A DNA stretch of 64,000 bases from Acorus gramineus (lineage: Eukaryota; Streptophyta; Magnoliopsida; Acorales; Acoraceae). Below the pieces are notes generated by a model, which saw only the letters and a list, made by a program, of their open reading frames with translations, was not told where the DNA came from and did no database searches. This document shows, piece after piece, positions 24,563-38,000 of this stretch. The stretch is from the NCBI GenBank assembly GCA_030737835.1, contig CM060852.1, positions 24,247,185-24,311,184 on the forward strand, given 5' to 3'. Both the position numbers and the translations under genes were made by a program. How positions within the stretch are numbered: position 1 is the stretch's first letter; every line of letters starts with the position of its first letter.

Positions 24563-24844
24563 TGTTAAATCTGGGATTGCAAGAGTTGATAAGGGAAAAT
24601 AATCATTTTATTTTTCATATATTCTACCAAGAGGAGTAGGTTACATATGTTTATATATACTCAAAAGATATAAAAAACAGAAAGGGCAACCTATTGAATA
24701 TAGACAACCAGTTCAATGATATTGAATAGGTTGTTCCAACCAAATGGGAAAGAACAACCTATTCAATTCTCTTGAACAGGCTGTTTTAGCAACATAGGAA
24801 ATGACAGCCTATTCAATGCTATTGAATAGGCTGTTCCAGCAACA
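24563..24844 (-). repeat. 5' LTR of family B element
   Basis: 282-bp partner of 17008-17287, TGTTAAATCTGGG to CCAGCAACA on the plus strand. The primer-binding site is at its left edge (24551-24562). Confidence 0.93.
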
Positions 24845-26155
24845 GATATCAACTTCGATAAGGGTAAAGCAATATTTAAATATCTATTTATTGAGTCTTA
24901 CTAAGTTTTTTTTTTTTTAATACTAAGTGATCTGAAAACGATTGGACATTAACATGAAATTACAGGTTAATATCTTATCAACAAAGGGGATGAGGAATTG
25001 TTTTATTCAATGACAAAGAGGATTAGAGATTCCACCAAATTGACCATTAAACAAATCATTTGAGAAGGAACATCAAGTGTCCAGGTATATTATAAATCAT
25101 ATACACATATACAAATATATGAGACATACGTTTATATTACATTTTTTAGAGTTATTTTCAAAGAGATATAAAGTTAGTATAAATTGAACGTGCAGAAAAC
25201 AAGAGAGAACAAAAGCATTGAAAACAAGAGAGAACAATATTATAATGCGTGTAAGTATTTTTACAGCAGAGTCGACCTCAAAGAAACTGGAGCACACTAT
25301 TACAAATGTAATATGTCTCATGTAGAGCACGCATAGAGTTATGCATTACGAAGCTAATAATTTCTTTAATCATATTCTAACTTAGTACAAGCGATTGACA
25401 CTTGCCTTGATTTAGGTACATCCTAAAACTTCTCATATCTGATGGATATCAAACTATTCAGCTTACTCCTTTGGAAATCTCATAAATTTTAATCGGTTGT
25501 CCTGCTCCCGAATTCGTATGGTTGAATAAAGAGGTAAAATACACAACTAAATTCAAATTTTAATTTATATGACTATAGCAATATTTTTTATATGTCCTTG
25601 TAGAAAAATATGCAATCCAAATTTTATCAAAAAGTGATTTTATGCATTGGAAAGAAATTCATTCTTTTCATGAAAAAAAAATTTAGTGAGAACAATTGAA
25701 CAATGAGACGTTGGATTGCTCAACATATCCGGAGTATGAATGACTTTCAAGAAGACAAAAATGACAACAACGAATCTAAAAATAAAAAGATTAAGAGTAT
25801 AAAATCATCAAAAAGGGTTGTCTTTTTAACATAAAAAAAACTGCTGTTTCAATTGAATAAATTCAAGCTTCTAGAAACATATCTGTTCAGTGATTTCCCT
25901 TTTATATAACTGCTGTAAGTTAATGGATTTGTTCTGTGCTTTGGTTGTTGTTTAGCATATTTTACATTCTTATCCTCATTTTTTTTTAGTGGTTTTTCTT
26001 TTTCTTTGTTTCTACTTATCAACTTTCGATTATTCATCAGTTTCAATTGGTATTCCTCAACAACATATAGGTAATCCTTCTGCTCTTTGATTTTTTAATG
26101 GTCTGGAGTCTTTGAGCAGTCTTGTCTTCTAATCTCTAACTCTGGGTTTTTAATG

Positions 26156-26926
26156 CTCCATTTTTACCCTACTCAAAGAGATTGTCAAAGAGAGATCTTC
26201 AAATAAGCTCAGTCCATCACTAGGTGGCACTATTGCATAAAATCTCTCTTATCTAACAATTCAGCAACTCTACTATATTTTTTAACATGCATATATTCGG
26301 TCAAGGGCCTTTTTTTTTTTTTTTTATGTTTTTCAAAAAATCTCATCAGTTATTATTGTTGAGAGTACTCCGTAATTTAAACTATTTAAATAAATATTCT
26401 AATTTTTCTTCAATGGTAACCTTCACTACAACAATTGAAACAATACTTTAAAACAATATTTTGGGCATCATGCAATTAGTATTATAACATAAATAGAGAG
26501 AATCTCTAGAAGAAAAAAAAAAAATCAGATATTTTGACTAAATTGATGATTTAATAGACATTTGGTTTCTTACATTTGGACATTGCGTGTCATAATTATA
26601 AATGTGTTATTGTAACTAATTTATTTGACATGAATGATAATTAAAAAATATCTTACACTTTATTCATGTGCATTTGCACATTAACTACTGGTATATACTA
26701 AATGCAAAGGTACTCTTATTCATTCACTACAGAATAAATACATATGTCTTAATAAAAACTACTACTTGAAGAAAGCAAAAAAGAAACACAATTTACATCT
26801 TGATTGAACTACTGAACCGCTTTCCAAGTGGATGAAATATGTACACATAATAGTCATATATACGAGTCAGCAACGTTATTCATCTGCTATGAAACGGAGC
26901 TCCAGAGCAAGTCGCATTCCCCTCTC
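26156..26926. other. AT-rich DNA; 3' flank of the small minus-strand gene
   Basis: No coding region seen. A plus-strand TTTATT near 26661 would read as an AATAAA polyadenylation signal for the minus-strand gene that ends at 26927. The rest is AT-rich with homopolymer runs. Confidence 0.4.
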
Positions 26927-28742
26927 TTACCACCCGACAAACCCAAGGAAACTGCAATCAATTAATCATCACAATCAATTTAAAATGACATCCAAACAAT
27001 TAATATACATTTGGATTATATCAATGAAAGTTTATGAAATGATCATCACATCCAAATTTGAGTAATGAAGAACAGATCCTGCTCAAATGAGGGAAAATAA
27101 TTCTAAATCTAATGCACTAGAAATACCCTCTAAAAGCCTAACTACCCACATCAGGAAAATTAATTTGTGTTTGTTTTCTATTGTTTGTTGAAGTTTCAAA
27201 TCCGAAAACAATCGACAAGGGGGGCATTGAGGTGATTAAGTTCAATGGATCCTGACTTCATTGACCTTGAGCTATTTGTAAATTCATATACTGTGAATCT
27301 CCAGAGTTTTGTATTAAATCTACTGCCGATCATAGCTTGTTTTTTGATAACTGAGGCAAAAATTACATACTTAATAACTGCGTGAATTCTTTCAAAATGG
27401 TGGGTGGCTAAAGTAAACTATTGATGGTTAGAGTTTGACAGAACACAGCTCATGGTTTCATCTATTTTGAGTTTTAAGCAGTATATATATAGTTCAGGAA
27501 AAAAAAAAAACAGGTCAATGTGTTAGATGTTCTTGAGCACAAACATTTGCAAAATGAAATCACCCTTGCATTCTGAATTCTGAAATTTGGCATCGATATT
27601 TCTTGCTAAACAAACTCTACGTCAGTTACAGGTTGTGATGTATTGTATTCTAAAACTCTCAATCTGGCTGCAAATTAGGCAGGTTTAACATGATTTAGGT
27701 TGGGATTTTAGCAATATGGTTCAACCCAAACACATGCTTAGCAAAACCCAACCCTATTTATGTTGGGTTTGGATTGAGGGGTTAGATTATTTGGGTTTAA
27801 TCCAAACACGATGGGGTGAGTGGTAAATTAAACATTCAGACCATACTGGATTGCTTAGTCTGTAATGTGAAATCTGAATTGTCCAATTTATTTTATCCTA
27901 AAATGTATTTTTATAATTCCATTACCATATTCTCTCTCACTCCATCCCTCATTTCATCTTGATCATCTCATTCTCATTCCTTGAGGTGCCTAATGATTGT
28001 TTTAAATTGTTTAAAGGAACATAACCTAATCAAAACCTGAACTCAACTCAAACTCGTTCCGGGCCCCAGTCAAACCTGAACCAATCTAAAACCCAAACCA
28101 AACTGGATTTGGGTGACCACCCCAGATTTTAAAATCAAGTTGAATTATGGTTGGGTAGCTCTCTTCCAATTCTGGGTTGGATTCGGGTCAAGCTCCATTG
28201 AAACCCCAGCCCAAGGCACTCTCAATACAAACGAATTAGATCTGCAGCTCATACACAAGTTTCTCAGAGAGGTCCATCACTTACATTGTTCTAATTTTAG
28301 ATTTGATGAAGAAATACAACATAAGCATTCCACTAGAACAAGATTTGCCAATGTCTGCAATCTACAGTGCCACACATTCACATTCAAGGGCTTCAGAAAA
28401 TCTGAAACCCAAATCAAAAGGGACCTATATTGAAAACCCAATCAGAGGGATTCCCTCAAATCATAAACCCTAAACACTATTAAATAATTAAAGAAGATCA
28501 CACTAATATATGTCAATCCACACGACATTGGATACCAAACTCTCCAAATGCACCCAAAGATTCAACATTAAATAAACCGAAACAGAGCAAATCGTTTTTG
28601 CTTCTGCTCTAAATCAGACGGCGATGATGGCGTACCTGATCGATCGGACAGCGATCCGCCGAGAGAGAGCGTGGAAGAACAAATTCGCCCCATGAAGGAA
28701 CACCACGACTCCCGTACAACCCAACAGAAAGAACTCCAACAT
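26927..28742 (-). CDS. Predicted 43-residue single-pass membrane peptide, two exons
   Basis: Exon 1 is 28742-28636 (ATG at 28742) and exon 2 is 26951-26927 (stop TAA 26929-26927). They are joined across a 1684-bp intron with a GT donor (GTACG) and AG acceptor (GATTGCAG). The phases fit: 107 + 25 = 132 nt, 43 codons plus stop. No upstream ATG is seen on this strand in the 200 bp before the start. The peptide begins MLEFFLLGCTGVVVFLHGAN, a hydrophobic stretch of about 16 residues (positions 4-19). A His/Phe-rich segment, an Arg-rich stretch and a short tail ending GFVGW follow. The look is that of a small plant membrane protein; I have a recollection of similar short plant proteins but cannot verify it, and no function is assigned. 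It is divergent from RPC3, 258 bp between the start codons. It is too short for most gene finders. Confidence 0.55.
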
Positions 28743-29000
28743 CTCCTCCTCCTCCTCTCTCGCCCTAAACAAACCCTAATTAAACCCCAACCGAAGAAAC
28801 CCTAGAAACAGAGGCCTAAAAGGAGCCCTTACAAGGCCAAACGAACTGCCGTTTAAATCTGACGTCAGCGTTCTCGCCTTCCGACTTGAAATTACGATTA
28901 TACCCCTGCTCTATTAACCGTCGTTCGTCAGGGTCTCCGATTTCGCCATCTTCGAAGAGGGTTTTGCAAAACCCTAACTTTTTTTAGTGAACAGAGAGAG
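28743..29000. promoter_or_regulatory. Bidirectional promoter between the small gene and RPC3
   Basis: 258 bp between two divergent start codons. It contains three telo-box-type motifs AAACCCTA(A/G) at about 28771-28779, 28797-28805 and 28968-28976; these are frequent in promoters and 5' leaders of plant housekeeping and translation genes. No clear TATA box for either gene. A CTCCTCCTCCTC tract (28743-28757) gives the minus-strand transcript a purine-rich leader directly before its ATG. Confidence 0.6.
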
Positions 29001-32000
29001 ATGGTCGCGCAATTCGGTCTCAGACTCGCTGCGAGTCTGATCAAATCCCACTTTGGTGACGTGGTCGGGGTAATATCTCTCTCTCTGTCTCTCTCTCTCA
29101 TAATCTTTGTCTTACAAGATTTTGTGTGTTTTTGGCCATGGAAGAGTGTATGCGATTGCCTTCTACGAAGGGGGAGTCTCTCGCTCGATGAGCTGAGGAA
29201 GTTCACGAAGGTGCCCACTTCGCAGGTGAAGGAGTGCCTGCTCGTATTGATCCAGCACAACTGCGTCCAGGCGTTCTCTATCCCAGGTTTTTTATTTGAT
29301 TCATAAAAAAAAACCTAATTTGATCCGGTGATGATGAACCCAATTGGCTGTTGAAGTTGACTCTTTTGTTTATTTTTTGTTTGTATTAGAAAAAGGTAAT
29401 TTTGGAGGAGATTTGGGTACGGTTACTCAATATATGGCTCTCTTTGATAACATCCTCCACCGACTTCGGTTTCCGAAGTTCAGCATCATAGTGGAGAATC
29501 ATCTCGGGGAGCAGGTGATGCATTGGGTTTCTTTTTGGGTTGTTTCAATTAATTGGTTTTGCTATTGTGTTGGGGGTTTGGTTTTCTTGATTGGGGTTTG
29601 TTTGAGTTTCATGTTTAAATGGGGAGTCTTTTGAATGTGCCTTTAGAATGATAAATAATGAGCAATCATCGTGATATTCATGCAGATGAGATAGTTATAG
29701 TCCATTGCATAATAATGATTTCCTCACTGTAAATGTCCCTACTTCCTGCGGAATTCATTGCCGACAGGGAAATTATTTGTCATTAGATTGCACATGCCAA
29801 TTCTGACCTCTTGCATGTTTCACACCTTGTATTTGGTTGTGGTAATTCACCTTTTCTCCCCTAGACTCTTGAGCAATAATTTCTTAACTTATTTTCTTTT
29901 GTTGTTTACTCACCGCAGTGTGCGTCCCTTTTTAGGGGTGTTTTGCAAAATGGGAGGGTTACTTTTAACCAGCTTGTTGACAGAGATCAGGCAGGTGGGA
30001 TTGGAAATTCCTTTTATTTTTTTAATCAAACCTGTTGAAGTGGCTTTTGCATATGAAAGCTCACATAGTGGATATAAGAAAACCCTTGGAGAGCCTTGAT
30101 TTTTTTTTTTTATAGATTACTCTCATAGTTATTATTACTGTGACTATTTTAAAGGGAGTAAGGGAGCTCGGGATCGAGAAACTCTACGGGAGGATTTCAA
30201 TAAACTAATCCAAGCACGTTATGTGGAGCGCTGCCCAAAGCCTGATCCCTTCATTGCACCTGACTTAGAAGAAGATGCTCCAGCAAAAAAACGTGGTTCT
30301 AAGTTAAGTATACTATGTCAAAACCTTAGAAAGCTTTCATCTTATGGCTATCTCAGTGTGATGTTATCATTCTATAGTTCTAAATGAAAATTCTCCTTTT
30401 CTTGTTACTGCTGACTTGAAACTTCTTGTTTGGTGTTCATCAAGTTATCTATGAATTATCAATCTTTTTTTCCCCTCTCTTCATGTGTTTAGTCCTTTTC
30501 ACATGATGATGAACCTTTTTAATCATAGCCTTCTATCAGTTGTGGGGAATTTGTGGTATTTTCTATATAGTTTCTCTGCTTGTTTCATTGTTTTTACTTA
30601 GGCAATAATAACTCGTCTCATGATTATGCTAGTACAGCGTACGTCCATTGTTTATCTAGCTTTGCTGAGTTTTAATTTGAGGATTTGGATCTGTTTGATT
30701 GGGATATCATTTTCATTTTGAGTGCCCAAGCCCACCCTCTGTGCTAGTAGCATCTTCATAATATAACCAGAACATTTGTTTCCTGCTCTCTTATAGTTAG
30801 AATTCATATGGAAATGAACGTGCCGCCACCTCTCCCCTCATATTAGTAAAAACATCAGTATCCTTCTTCATTTATTAAAAGTTGGAATGCTCACCAAATT
30901 CTATTAGAATGGCAAATCTCCAATTTACAAGAGTAAATGTGATATCTCCTCATAGGCCACAATAAAAAGGATATGAGAAAACTATATTTTCCAGCATAGC
31001 ATTTAACAAGAAATTCTCCATCACCCATATTGTGCTTGTGCCTGCTCCAAGCTCTCAAACACCAACACTATTTCTAAAAAATTTCTCCTTATGATTAACA
31101 TAGACGTACACATGTGTTAAACTTGGTAACTTGTACAATAGTATGATGAATTTTGGTCATCACTTCCATACGGTGTCCGGCACTATCAGGTGTGGGGTTT
31201 TGACATGAATTCGTTGACAATGTACAAGTGTCCATGCACTGTAGACTGAAGCTATGGCAGAATTTGTTCCGTTCAAGATGTCTTCTGCGAATGTTGATTG
31301 ACAGTGGGACATTGTTTACTTAGTCCTTGCTGGCAGCTTTCTGTAAAATTCATGTATTGGAATATTACATGCAGGAGCACATATATTCCGTTAAACTTCA
31401 TGCATTTGAATATCACTTGTAGGTGAACATGGGGCTAAAGTATTTTTGTCATAATTACAGTTTGTTGCAGATGTACATACCATAGAAAAGCAAGCTGTAG
31501 CAGAAGCAACTCTTTTTGAAGCAGAAAGATTTCGTGAAATTAGACCAAGGGTTCAATGTGGAGGTGAGGAATCTGTGGAGCACAATGACAATGTCACTGT
31601 TGGAGAGAAGGTTGGTGTCTGGTTGTATGTGGAACCTATAATTAATAGAATTTTTTGTTTTGTCTATTGGATCATTTTTATCAAAAATTAAACTGTTAAA
31701 GCCCATGGGTTGAGTGTTTGCCTTTTGACTTCAATTTTTTTTATTTTGCAAATGTTTAATAAATACTTTTCCAAGTTGTAAGATGGTGAAGACTGAAGGT
31801 TAGTCTAGTTGATTTATAGTACACCATTTCATAATACGGACGTGCACTGCCATTATAGCCTATATGCATGATATTATGACTTTATCACATGCCATTGTCA
31901 ATTAATGAGGAAACCTTATTCATTCCGTGGAATGGAGTTGAAATCAAATTTTGGGAAGATGCTTGGTTACAAGGTTCGTCTCCGGCCAATCTATTCCCAA

Positions 32001-35000
32001 TCCTTTATTGGGTGGCTTCAAACGTAGATGATATGATATGATAAGATATGTGATTTTATTACATGTGGGGAGAATTCTATTATCTGGGTCCCTCGATTGC
32101 GTAGAGACCTTTCTGATGATGAGGCCACGGAACTCTCTTGACCTCTTGTTTTACTTCAAGGTGTGGAATTAAATTTAGAAGAAGAAGATGCAGTAGTATG
32201 GTAGATGGCTCCTCAAGTTAGTTTTTTGGTAAAGTCTCTATACAGAAAGCTTAACAAGGCCAATACCTCTATTCCGACGACTAAGGTTCAAAATCAGATC
32301 TGGGGTTTTCTTGCACCATTAAAGATACGGGCATTTATGTGGTTGCTTTCCCTCGACAAAGTTCTAATGAAGGTTAATCGTTCAAAATGGTATTCTGATA
32401 TTCATGTCTCATGCTTTCTATGTGGGGGTGCCGAGGAAAACATAGATCATTTATTCATTAGATGTTCATTTGCTATACATATATGGTCGCTGGTAGGTAA
32501 GGTGATTGATTCTCCTTGTGGCTTCGTTGACATTGAGGACATGTGGAATTTTTCCTGAAAGAGAAGAAAGAGAGGTGATTGTAGTAGTCAAGTTAAATTT
32601 CAATGGCTCATTCCTCACGTGGTTTGTTGGAGTATTTGGTTGACAAGAAACGAAGGAATATTTCTGAATAAAAGAGCATATTTGGAGAATACTTGGGCTC
32701 ATATTTCAATTCGCTTCGTGATTGGGTGAAAATGATTCTTCAAGTTGAAAATCCTTCTTCTATTATGGGTTTATCCTGGTTTGCGAGGAGTTAACTTATT
32801 TGTATTTTGTTCGAATTGAATTTTTCTTCCTTTTCGAATTATAATTTGCTCTTTCTTTGATTTTGGAGATCACTAGTCTCCATTTGTTTAGGGGCTTTTA
32901 TGTCAATAAAAGTTCCTATCTATTCTCAAAAAAAAAAAAAAAAAACTATAAGAGTCCTACTTCAATGTTCTCAATGTACTTTTCTTGTTAGCCAAATACA
33001 CCAACAGATAGTATGCGGGTTCAGTTGCTTGAACTTTGACTTGGTGCTATTCCCACTTCTTGCTGAAACAATGGAAGAAGCTCCACATCTGGTGGACATG
33101 ATTCTTTTGCCAAAGTATAGAATCTGCTTCTCTCACACGTCTTGACTAAAAAGATACTTCATCATTAGGTGATCAGTGGTTTCATTTTTATTCCCACCTG
33201 AAAGACAGGCAAGTCACCATCATTAGCCTTTACCTTGCTTTCCTGGTCAGTGCTGACCTAACCCTCTAAATTTCCATCTCCTTTCCTCTGGGCTGAAGAG
33301 AGCTGTCCAAGAGCCAAGTAGTGTTTTGACAGTGAACACTTTTTTTGACGCTCTCGAGCCCAGCTGATTGGTCCTTGTAATCATGACTTGGAGATGGGTA
33401 AGCAGCAATCCCTACCATCTTGGCCTGCCCCAGGTTTCTATGAGGCTTCACACACCACAACTAATTGCATCCTCCCAATAAAAGCATCCACTACTGAGTC
33501 ATTTCTTTTTTCATCAACCAACATTATTCTTGGGAAAGACAGAAATTGTGGGCCTCTTGAATATTTAGTTTTACCTGGCATGTCATGATTTACCTGGCAT
33601 CGTCCTGTTAATATAGCAGATGTACATGAGGATGCTGTGTGTGATAGATAGCTGAAAGTGGTTTTGAGTATTGTTATTCTGAATTATAAGAATAACAAAA
33701 AGGAAAAGGAGATTAGCTGAGCATTTTGATGATTCATTGTATGAAACTTTATGCAGTTCCTATTACAATTTTGGAGTTATTGTTTTTACAAGTCCATCTC
33801 CTTATTTATTTATTTGTTGATATTTCACTAAGCTATGCAACATTTTACAAGACTTAAAAAAGTCAGTGGTTTCTGATGGGTCCTATATTTTAGATATGAC
33901 GACTCAAAGGGAGTTGAATTCCTCTTTAATGAACCAGAGTCGCGTGGGTTAGGTTTTTGAGAGCTAAATACTATTAGGGATGTTGTCAGTTTCACATTAA
34001 GTTGGATTCTGAATATAAATTGATTATGGAGGGGTGTTCTCAAGGTGGCGGATCCTTTTTTAGATGATATTGGAAATGCTGAAGATATCATAATTTCGAA
34101 AGATAAATTACCCCAAGAGGAATGGCCTACAGATATTTATCCATGGTTTTTGGAGTTGCTTTGAACAAGGATCACAAAGCAGTGCATTGCAAGTTGGCGA
34201 AAATGGGTTCACTTCATGCCCTTGGTTGCAGGAGGATTTGGCTGATCATGAGATTGTGGAAACAAATGGTAGTCTTGATAGGTTTGAGAATGGGCGGGCA
34301 AAGACGTATTGAAGTACAAGAAGAGGCTTTGAAATATGAATAGGTCTGGAAGTGAAATTGCCTCTCAAACTCATTGCATTCATGTGGATATGTGAATAAA
34401 GTCCTCATGAAGAGAACGGGAACTAGTGGCAGACATGCAATTGAGAAGAAGAAGCACATGTTGATTTTTCTTTTCTTTTTTGATATGGTAAGTATGGAGA
34501 AGATGAGTTGTGCTTAGGGGAAGAATTTTTTATTTTTTGAGTGCTCAGAAATATGGGAAATTTTTAAAAGATTAAAGAAACAGAAGCAAATGTTGGAATT
34601 TTACCCAACATTTTCATCATGCAGTTCGTTAGGGTACAGGTGTCGAGAAATGAGAAGATATTTCAGGAAAAGAATATATATTAGAAATATGTAGCGCGAC
34701 ATCATAGTAAACATAAAAGAATTGAATAATGTGAACCTCAGGGATGAAAATGCAAGCATGGACAGTGGGGTAAGGTTTTTGAGTGATGTGTATATGTGGT
34801 TGGTTTAATGCCGGTTGCCTTTTGTATGTTTTATTTTGAGGGGAGATTCCTCATCTTTTTCTAATGTGTTTTTTTTATTTGGAAGAAAAGGCCTTAATGT
34901 CCCCCTCCATGTTCAGAGTTTTTTTTTTCCTCTCTTTTTATCATCAAAATAATTAGAGGTACCAGCTTCCACCTTTTTCTTAGATAAAAAAAAATGCTAA

Positions 35001-38000
35001 AATGTGCATGAATATGATATTTGACAAGCAATGAATTTTTTTACTTTAATAATATCTTATTCTTTGTTCTTCTTTTTCAATGAAATCTAGTAGCTTATTA
35101 TGAGAGTAGACATTGAATTAATGCATGCCATGGGCTACATAACTATTACAATTTACAAGAAGACGATGGTGTATGTGGAGAATGTTTGGTTGTGCATTCT
35201 GTCTTCTTGGGGACTGGAATTTGTAAATTTTGGGGGCAAAGGCGGTGCATGCATTTGAAAACAATGGGTGGTCTCTAAATTAATTTGAGATTGTGCGGAG
35301 TGGGTTTGTTTATTTTCCATCTTGGCTAGAGTTTCTTGTGTTTTTTAATTTTAATTTCTTTTGTTGAGATCCCTTATCTCCGTTGTTCGAAGAAGATTTT
35401 TTATTGCATAATGAGATGATATCCCTATCTTTTGTTGAAAATATCACAAGAAGGCTTATTACTTATAATATAAAAAATGCCTGCACTAATTTTTATTGTT
35501 GTTTGTCATTTTATTTTTAACAGCGCAAACACGAGAAACTAGAAATAGATGATGAAACTCAGGCAACGATCAGTGAGAATGAAGTTGTTTGGCGTCCAAA
35601 TTATGAGAAGTTTATTGGTAATCTCAGGAATCAGGTATGATATCACGGTCAGCTCAATGGAAAATTATTATTGTTTTAGACATGCAGTATAATTGTTTTT
35701 TTATACATATTTCTTTTTCTTTTTTTTCTAGATTGATAGTTGTGCATTTCTTTTTTAATTTTTCTATTACTGTTTCTCTATGATGATTCTGTTGCTTCAA
35801 TTAAATTGTAGAAGCGATATGAAGTTTGTGTAGCCGGAAGTTTGTTGATTGACATTCTATGTCTGTTGTATGAGTTCACTCGTGCTCTTTTCTTGTTGTT
35901 ATGGAGTCTTGGAAAAGTGCAAACCATCATAGTTAACCCTATCATACATGTGTTCCAAATTGAGATGTTGAGTGAATGAGAGCGGGATTGTGTGAGCGGA
36001 TCAGTATCCCTTGGGGGAAGGGGTTTGTTCTGCAGGCGATGCTGAATTGGGCTTCTTCATTCCCGGTCCGTTGTGCAGCGCTGTTCTGCAGGTTGAAGCC
36101 TGGGTTTGGGACAATGGGCAAACGATTGCATGGAGCCTGAGGTGGAGAAGGTGTCGAGATCTGGTTCACAGCAGTTCTTTATATTCCTAGAGGATGTCCA
36201 AGGCTGGGCTAAATCATTCTCAGGTGCCAGTGGGGTCATGGGCAGCTACAGTCAAGATCCCATGGTCCGAAGGCATAGAGGGTAGGCGAGAGGTGCGTAG
36301 CAGGAGCATATTAGGGGTGTGGAATGAGGATGCTACCTTGATTGCCCGGTGGTTGTCGCAGGCCGAAATCGGAGATGGAGAGGAATCTGCTACTGCTTTG
36401 GCGGATGGGGGATCAGACTGCATTGATCTGTCTTCTGTTTTTCACTGCAAAGATTCTCCTTGTTTCAGCCAAATCCTTGGAGCAGGAGGGGGGGTTCATT
36501 TTTGTTCTCCCTGATTGTTGAAGCGGGTACATCGGACACGGCGGGGAAAAGAGTGGTTGTCTTTGTTAAGGGGTTCCCTTTTTCTTGCACACTTTCCACA
36601 TCTCCTGAGTGTCAGAAAATTGCCCTCTAAAACCGGGTCTCCTCCATTATTACCCAGATTACTCTGCTCATTTAACAATCTCCTATCAGGTGCTCTGTTA
36701 CCTCTTCTTCCAGGCTGCACAGAACAGTGTATTTTATATCAGTAACCCACTTGGATCTATACACCTTGGTGAAGATCTTGATGAGATGGACTGTCCACAT
36801 GAAAGATTGCACCTGGAGTGGTAATTTTCCTCCTCTTACCTCGGAATCTGTCAGCAGTTTGATCATCACACACTCCTTATTTATTAGCTGGGCATAGCAG
36901 GATTCAACAGTGAAAATTATTTTGGGTTCCATAGAGCTTCACCTTCTCTGTTCAAGTTAACCTGGATGCCCTATAACTTCGCAGCGGAGCTTGAATGTCA
37001 CTGATCTCAACATCTGTTAGATTCCTCCATATAGTTGGTGCTTCACTAATTCTCCTGCATTGTACAGCATGAAGTTATCCGCAACACAAAAATTTACTTG
37101 CTGCTGTGTACAGTCTCAAAAATTGCCTCAGCAATGAATCTCATGCCAGAAACCAATGCTCTCTGTTTCCCATCTGGTAAGAAATAACCTTCACAAATGT
37201 ATCTGAGACCCTCGGGACGCCCTTCCAAGCTTCAGAGAGCTTGTGTCTTGATGTGGATTGAATAAAAAATCCACTAGAGCCTCTAAACTATATTTCCCTG
37301 ATCAGCTTGCTCCACATGTTCTCTCCTGATGACATGAGCCTCCATAGCCATTTACGTGGCTTAGCCTCATTCACATGCTGAAGGTTCAAGACCTCCATAC
37401 TCCTATTCCTTTTACTCTTGCATACGACATCCTACTTCACCAAATGAACCCTTTTCTTCCATTTGTGCTCACAATACCAGAGAAACTCTTCTTCACGCTG
37501 TCCTAATCTTGCTGAGAGTCCCTTTAGGTACTTCAAAAATGAGATAACTCCTTCGAGAGACTAGATAGAATTACATTGAGAATCACTATTTTCCCTCGTC
37601 TGATCTTCCATCCGTCTATTTCTTCCACAAGGAAACCTTATTCTTGATTGCTGAGTGCCCCCAAATGCAGCGATAGGCCCAGCTACCTCACCAAAGAGGA
37701 GTCCACCACATAGGTCTTCTGCACATCTCTACACATCCTGGTTATCTTCCATGTTGTTCCTAGATGGCTACCTCCAAGTCCTTTTGGTCTCTTTCATTCA
37801 CATTCTGATACCATCAAACCAAATTTACCCAAAAGTGCAGTTGATGGAATGCTGAGCATTTCCATCAAGTACCCAATGTTTCTATAAATTAGCTGCTTTC
37901 ATGCATTATCTTTCAAATAATCATACTTCTGATAGATAGGCCTCTTAAGAATCATCAGATATGGGTGAACAAAGCTTTGATTAGCCAGTAAGCTTTATTC

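Larger units (their letters stand above)
17008..24844 (-). mobile_element. Ty1/copia LTR retrotransposon, family B (decayed, with nested insertion)
   Basis: Complete element of 7837 bp on the minus strand. The LTRs are 280 and 282 bp (17008-17287, 24563-24844), TG...CA, about 95% alike by eye. The target duplication GATAT (17003-17007 and 24845-24849) is perfect. The polypurine tract lies just inside the left LTR (plus CTCCCCCTC, 17288-17296) and a perfect 12-base primer-binding site TGGTATCAGAGC (initiator-Met tRNA type, plus strand 24551-24562) beside the right LTR. From right to left: gag, zinc knuckle, protease, integrase, a 3-kb insertion, the rest of integrase, RT, RNase H. Without the insertion the element would be about 4.8 kb, normal for copia. 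Confidence 0.95.
16050..26155 (+). repeat. Right arm of large inverted repeat (interrupted by copia element)
   Basis: The arm runs 16050-17007 and resumes at 24845-26155; the 7.8-kb copia element between is flanked by a perfect GATAT duplication. Together the two parts (about 2.27 kb) pair with 11813-13930 in inverted orientation. The interruption is absent from the left arm, so the copia insertion came after the inverted duplication. Confidence 0.8.

Noticed and set aside
27678..28430. AACCCAA/TTGGGTT-rich segment and a 106-codon frame at 28113
   Set aside because: Looks like another degenerate transposon end (GGGTGACCACCCC), but I could not find a matching left end or duplication; the frame has no recognisable features.
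30308..31470. Possible extra RPC3 exon in intron 5
   Set aside because: No segment with family-like sequence; the phases of exons 5 and 6 already fit.
36194..36514. 106-codon plus-strand frame in RPC3 intron 7
   Set aside because: No domain; next to LINE debris; could be a LINE ORF1 scrap but not supportable.
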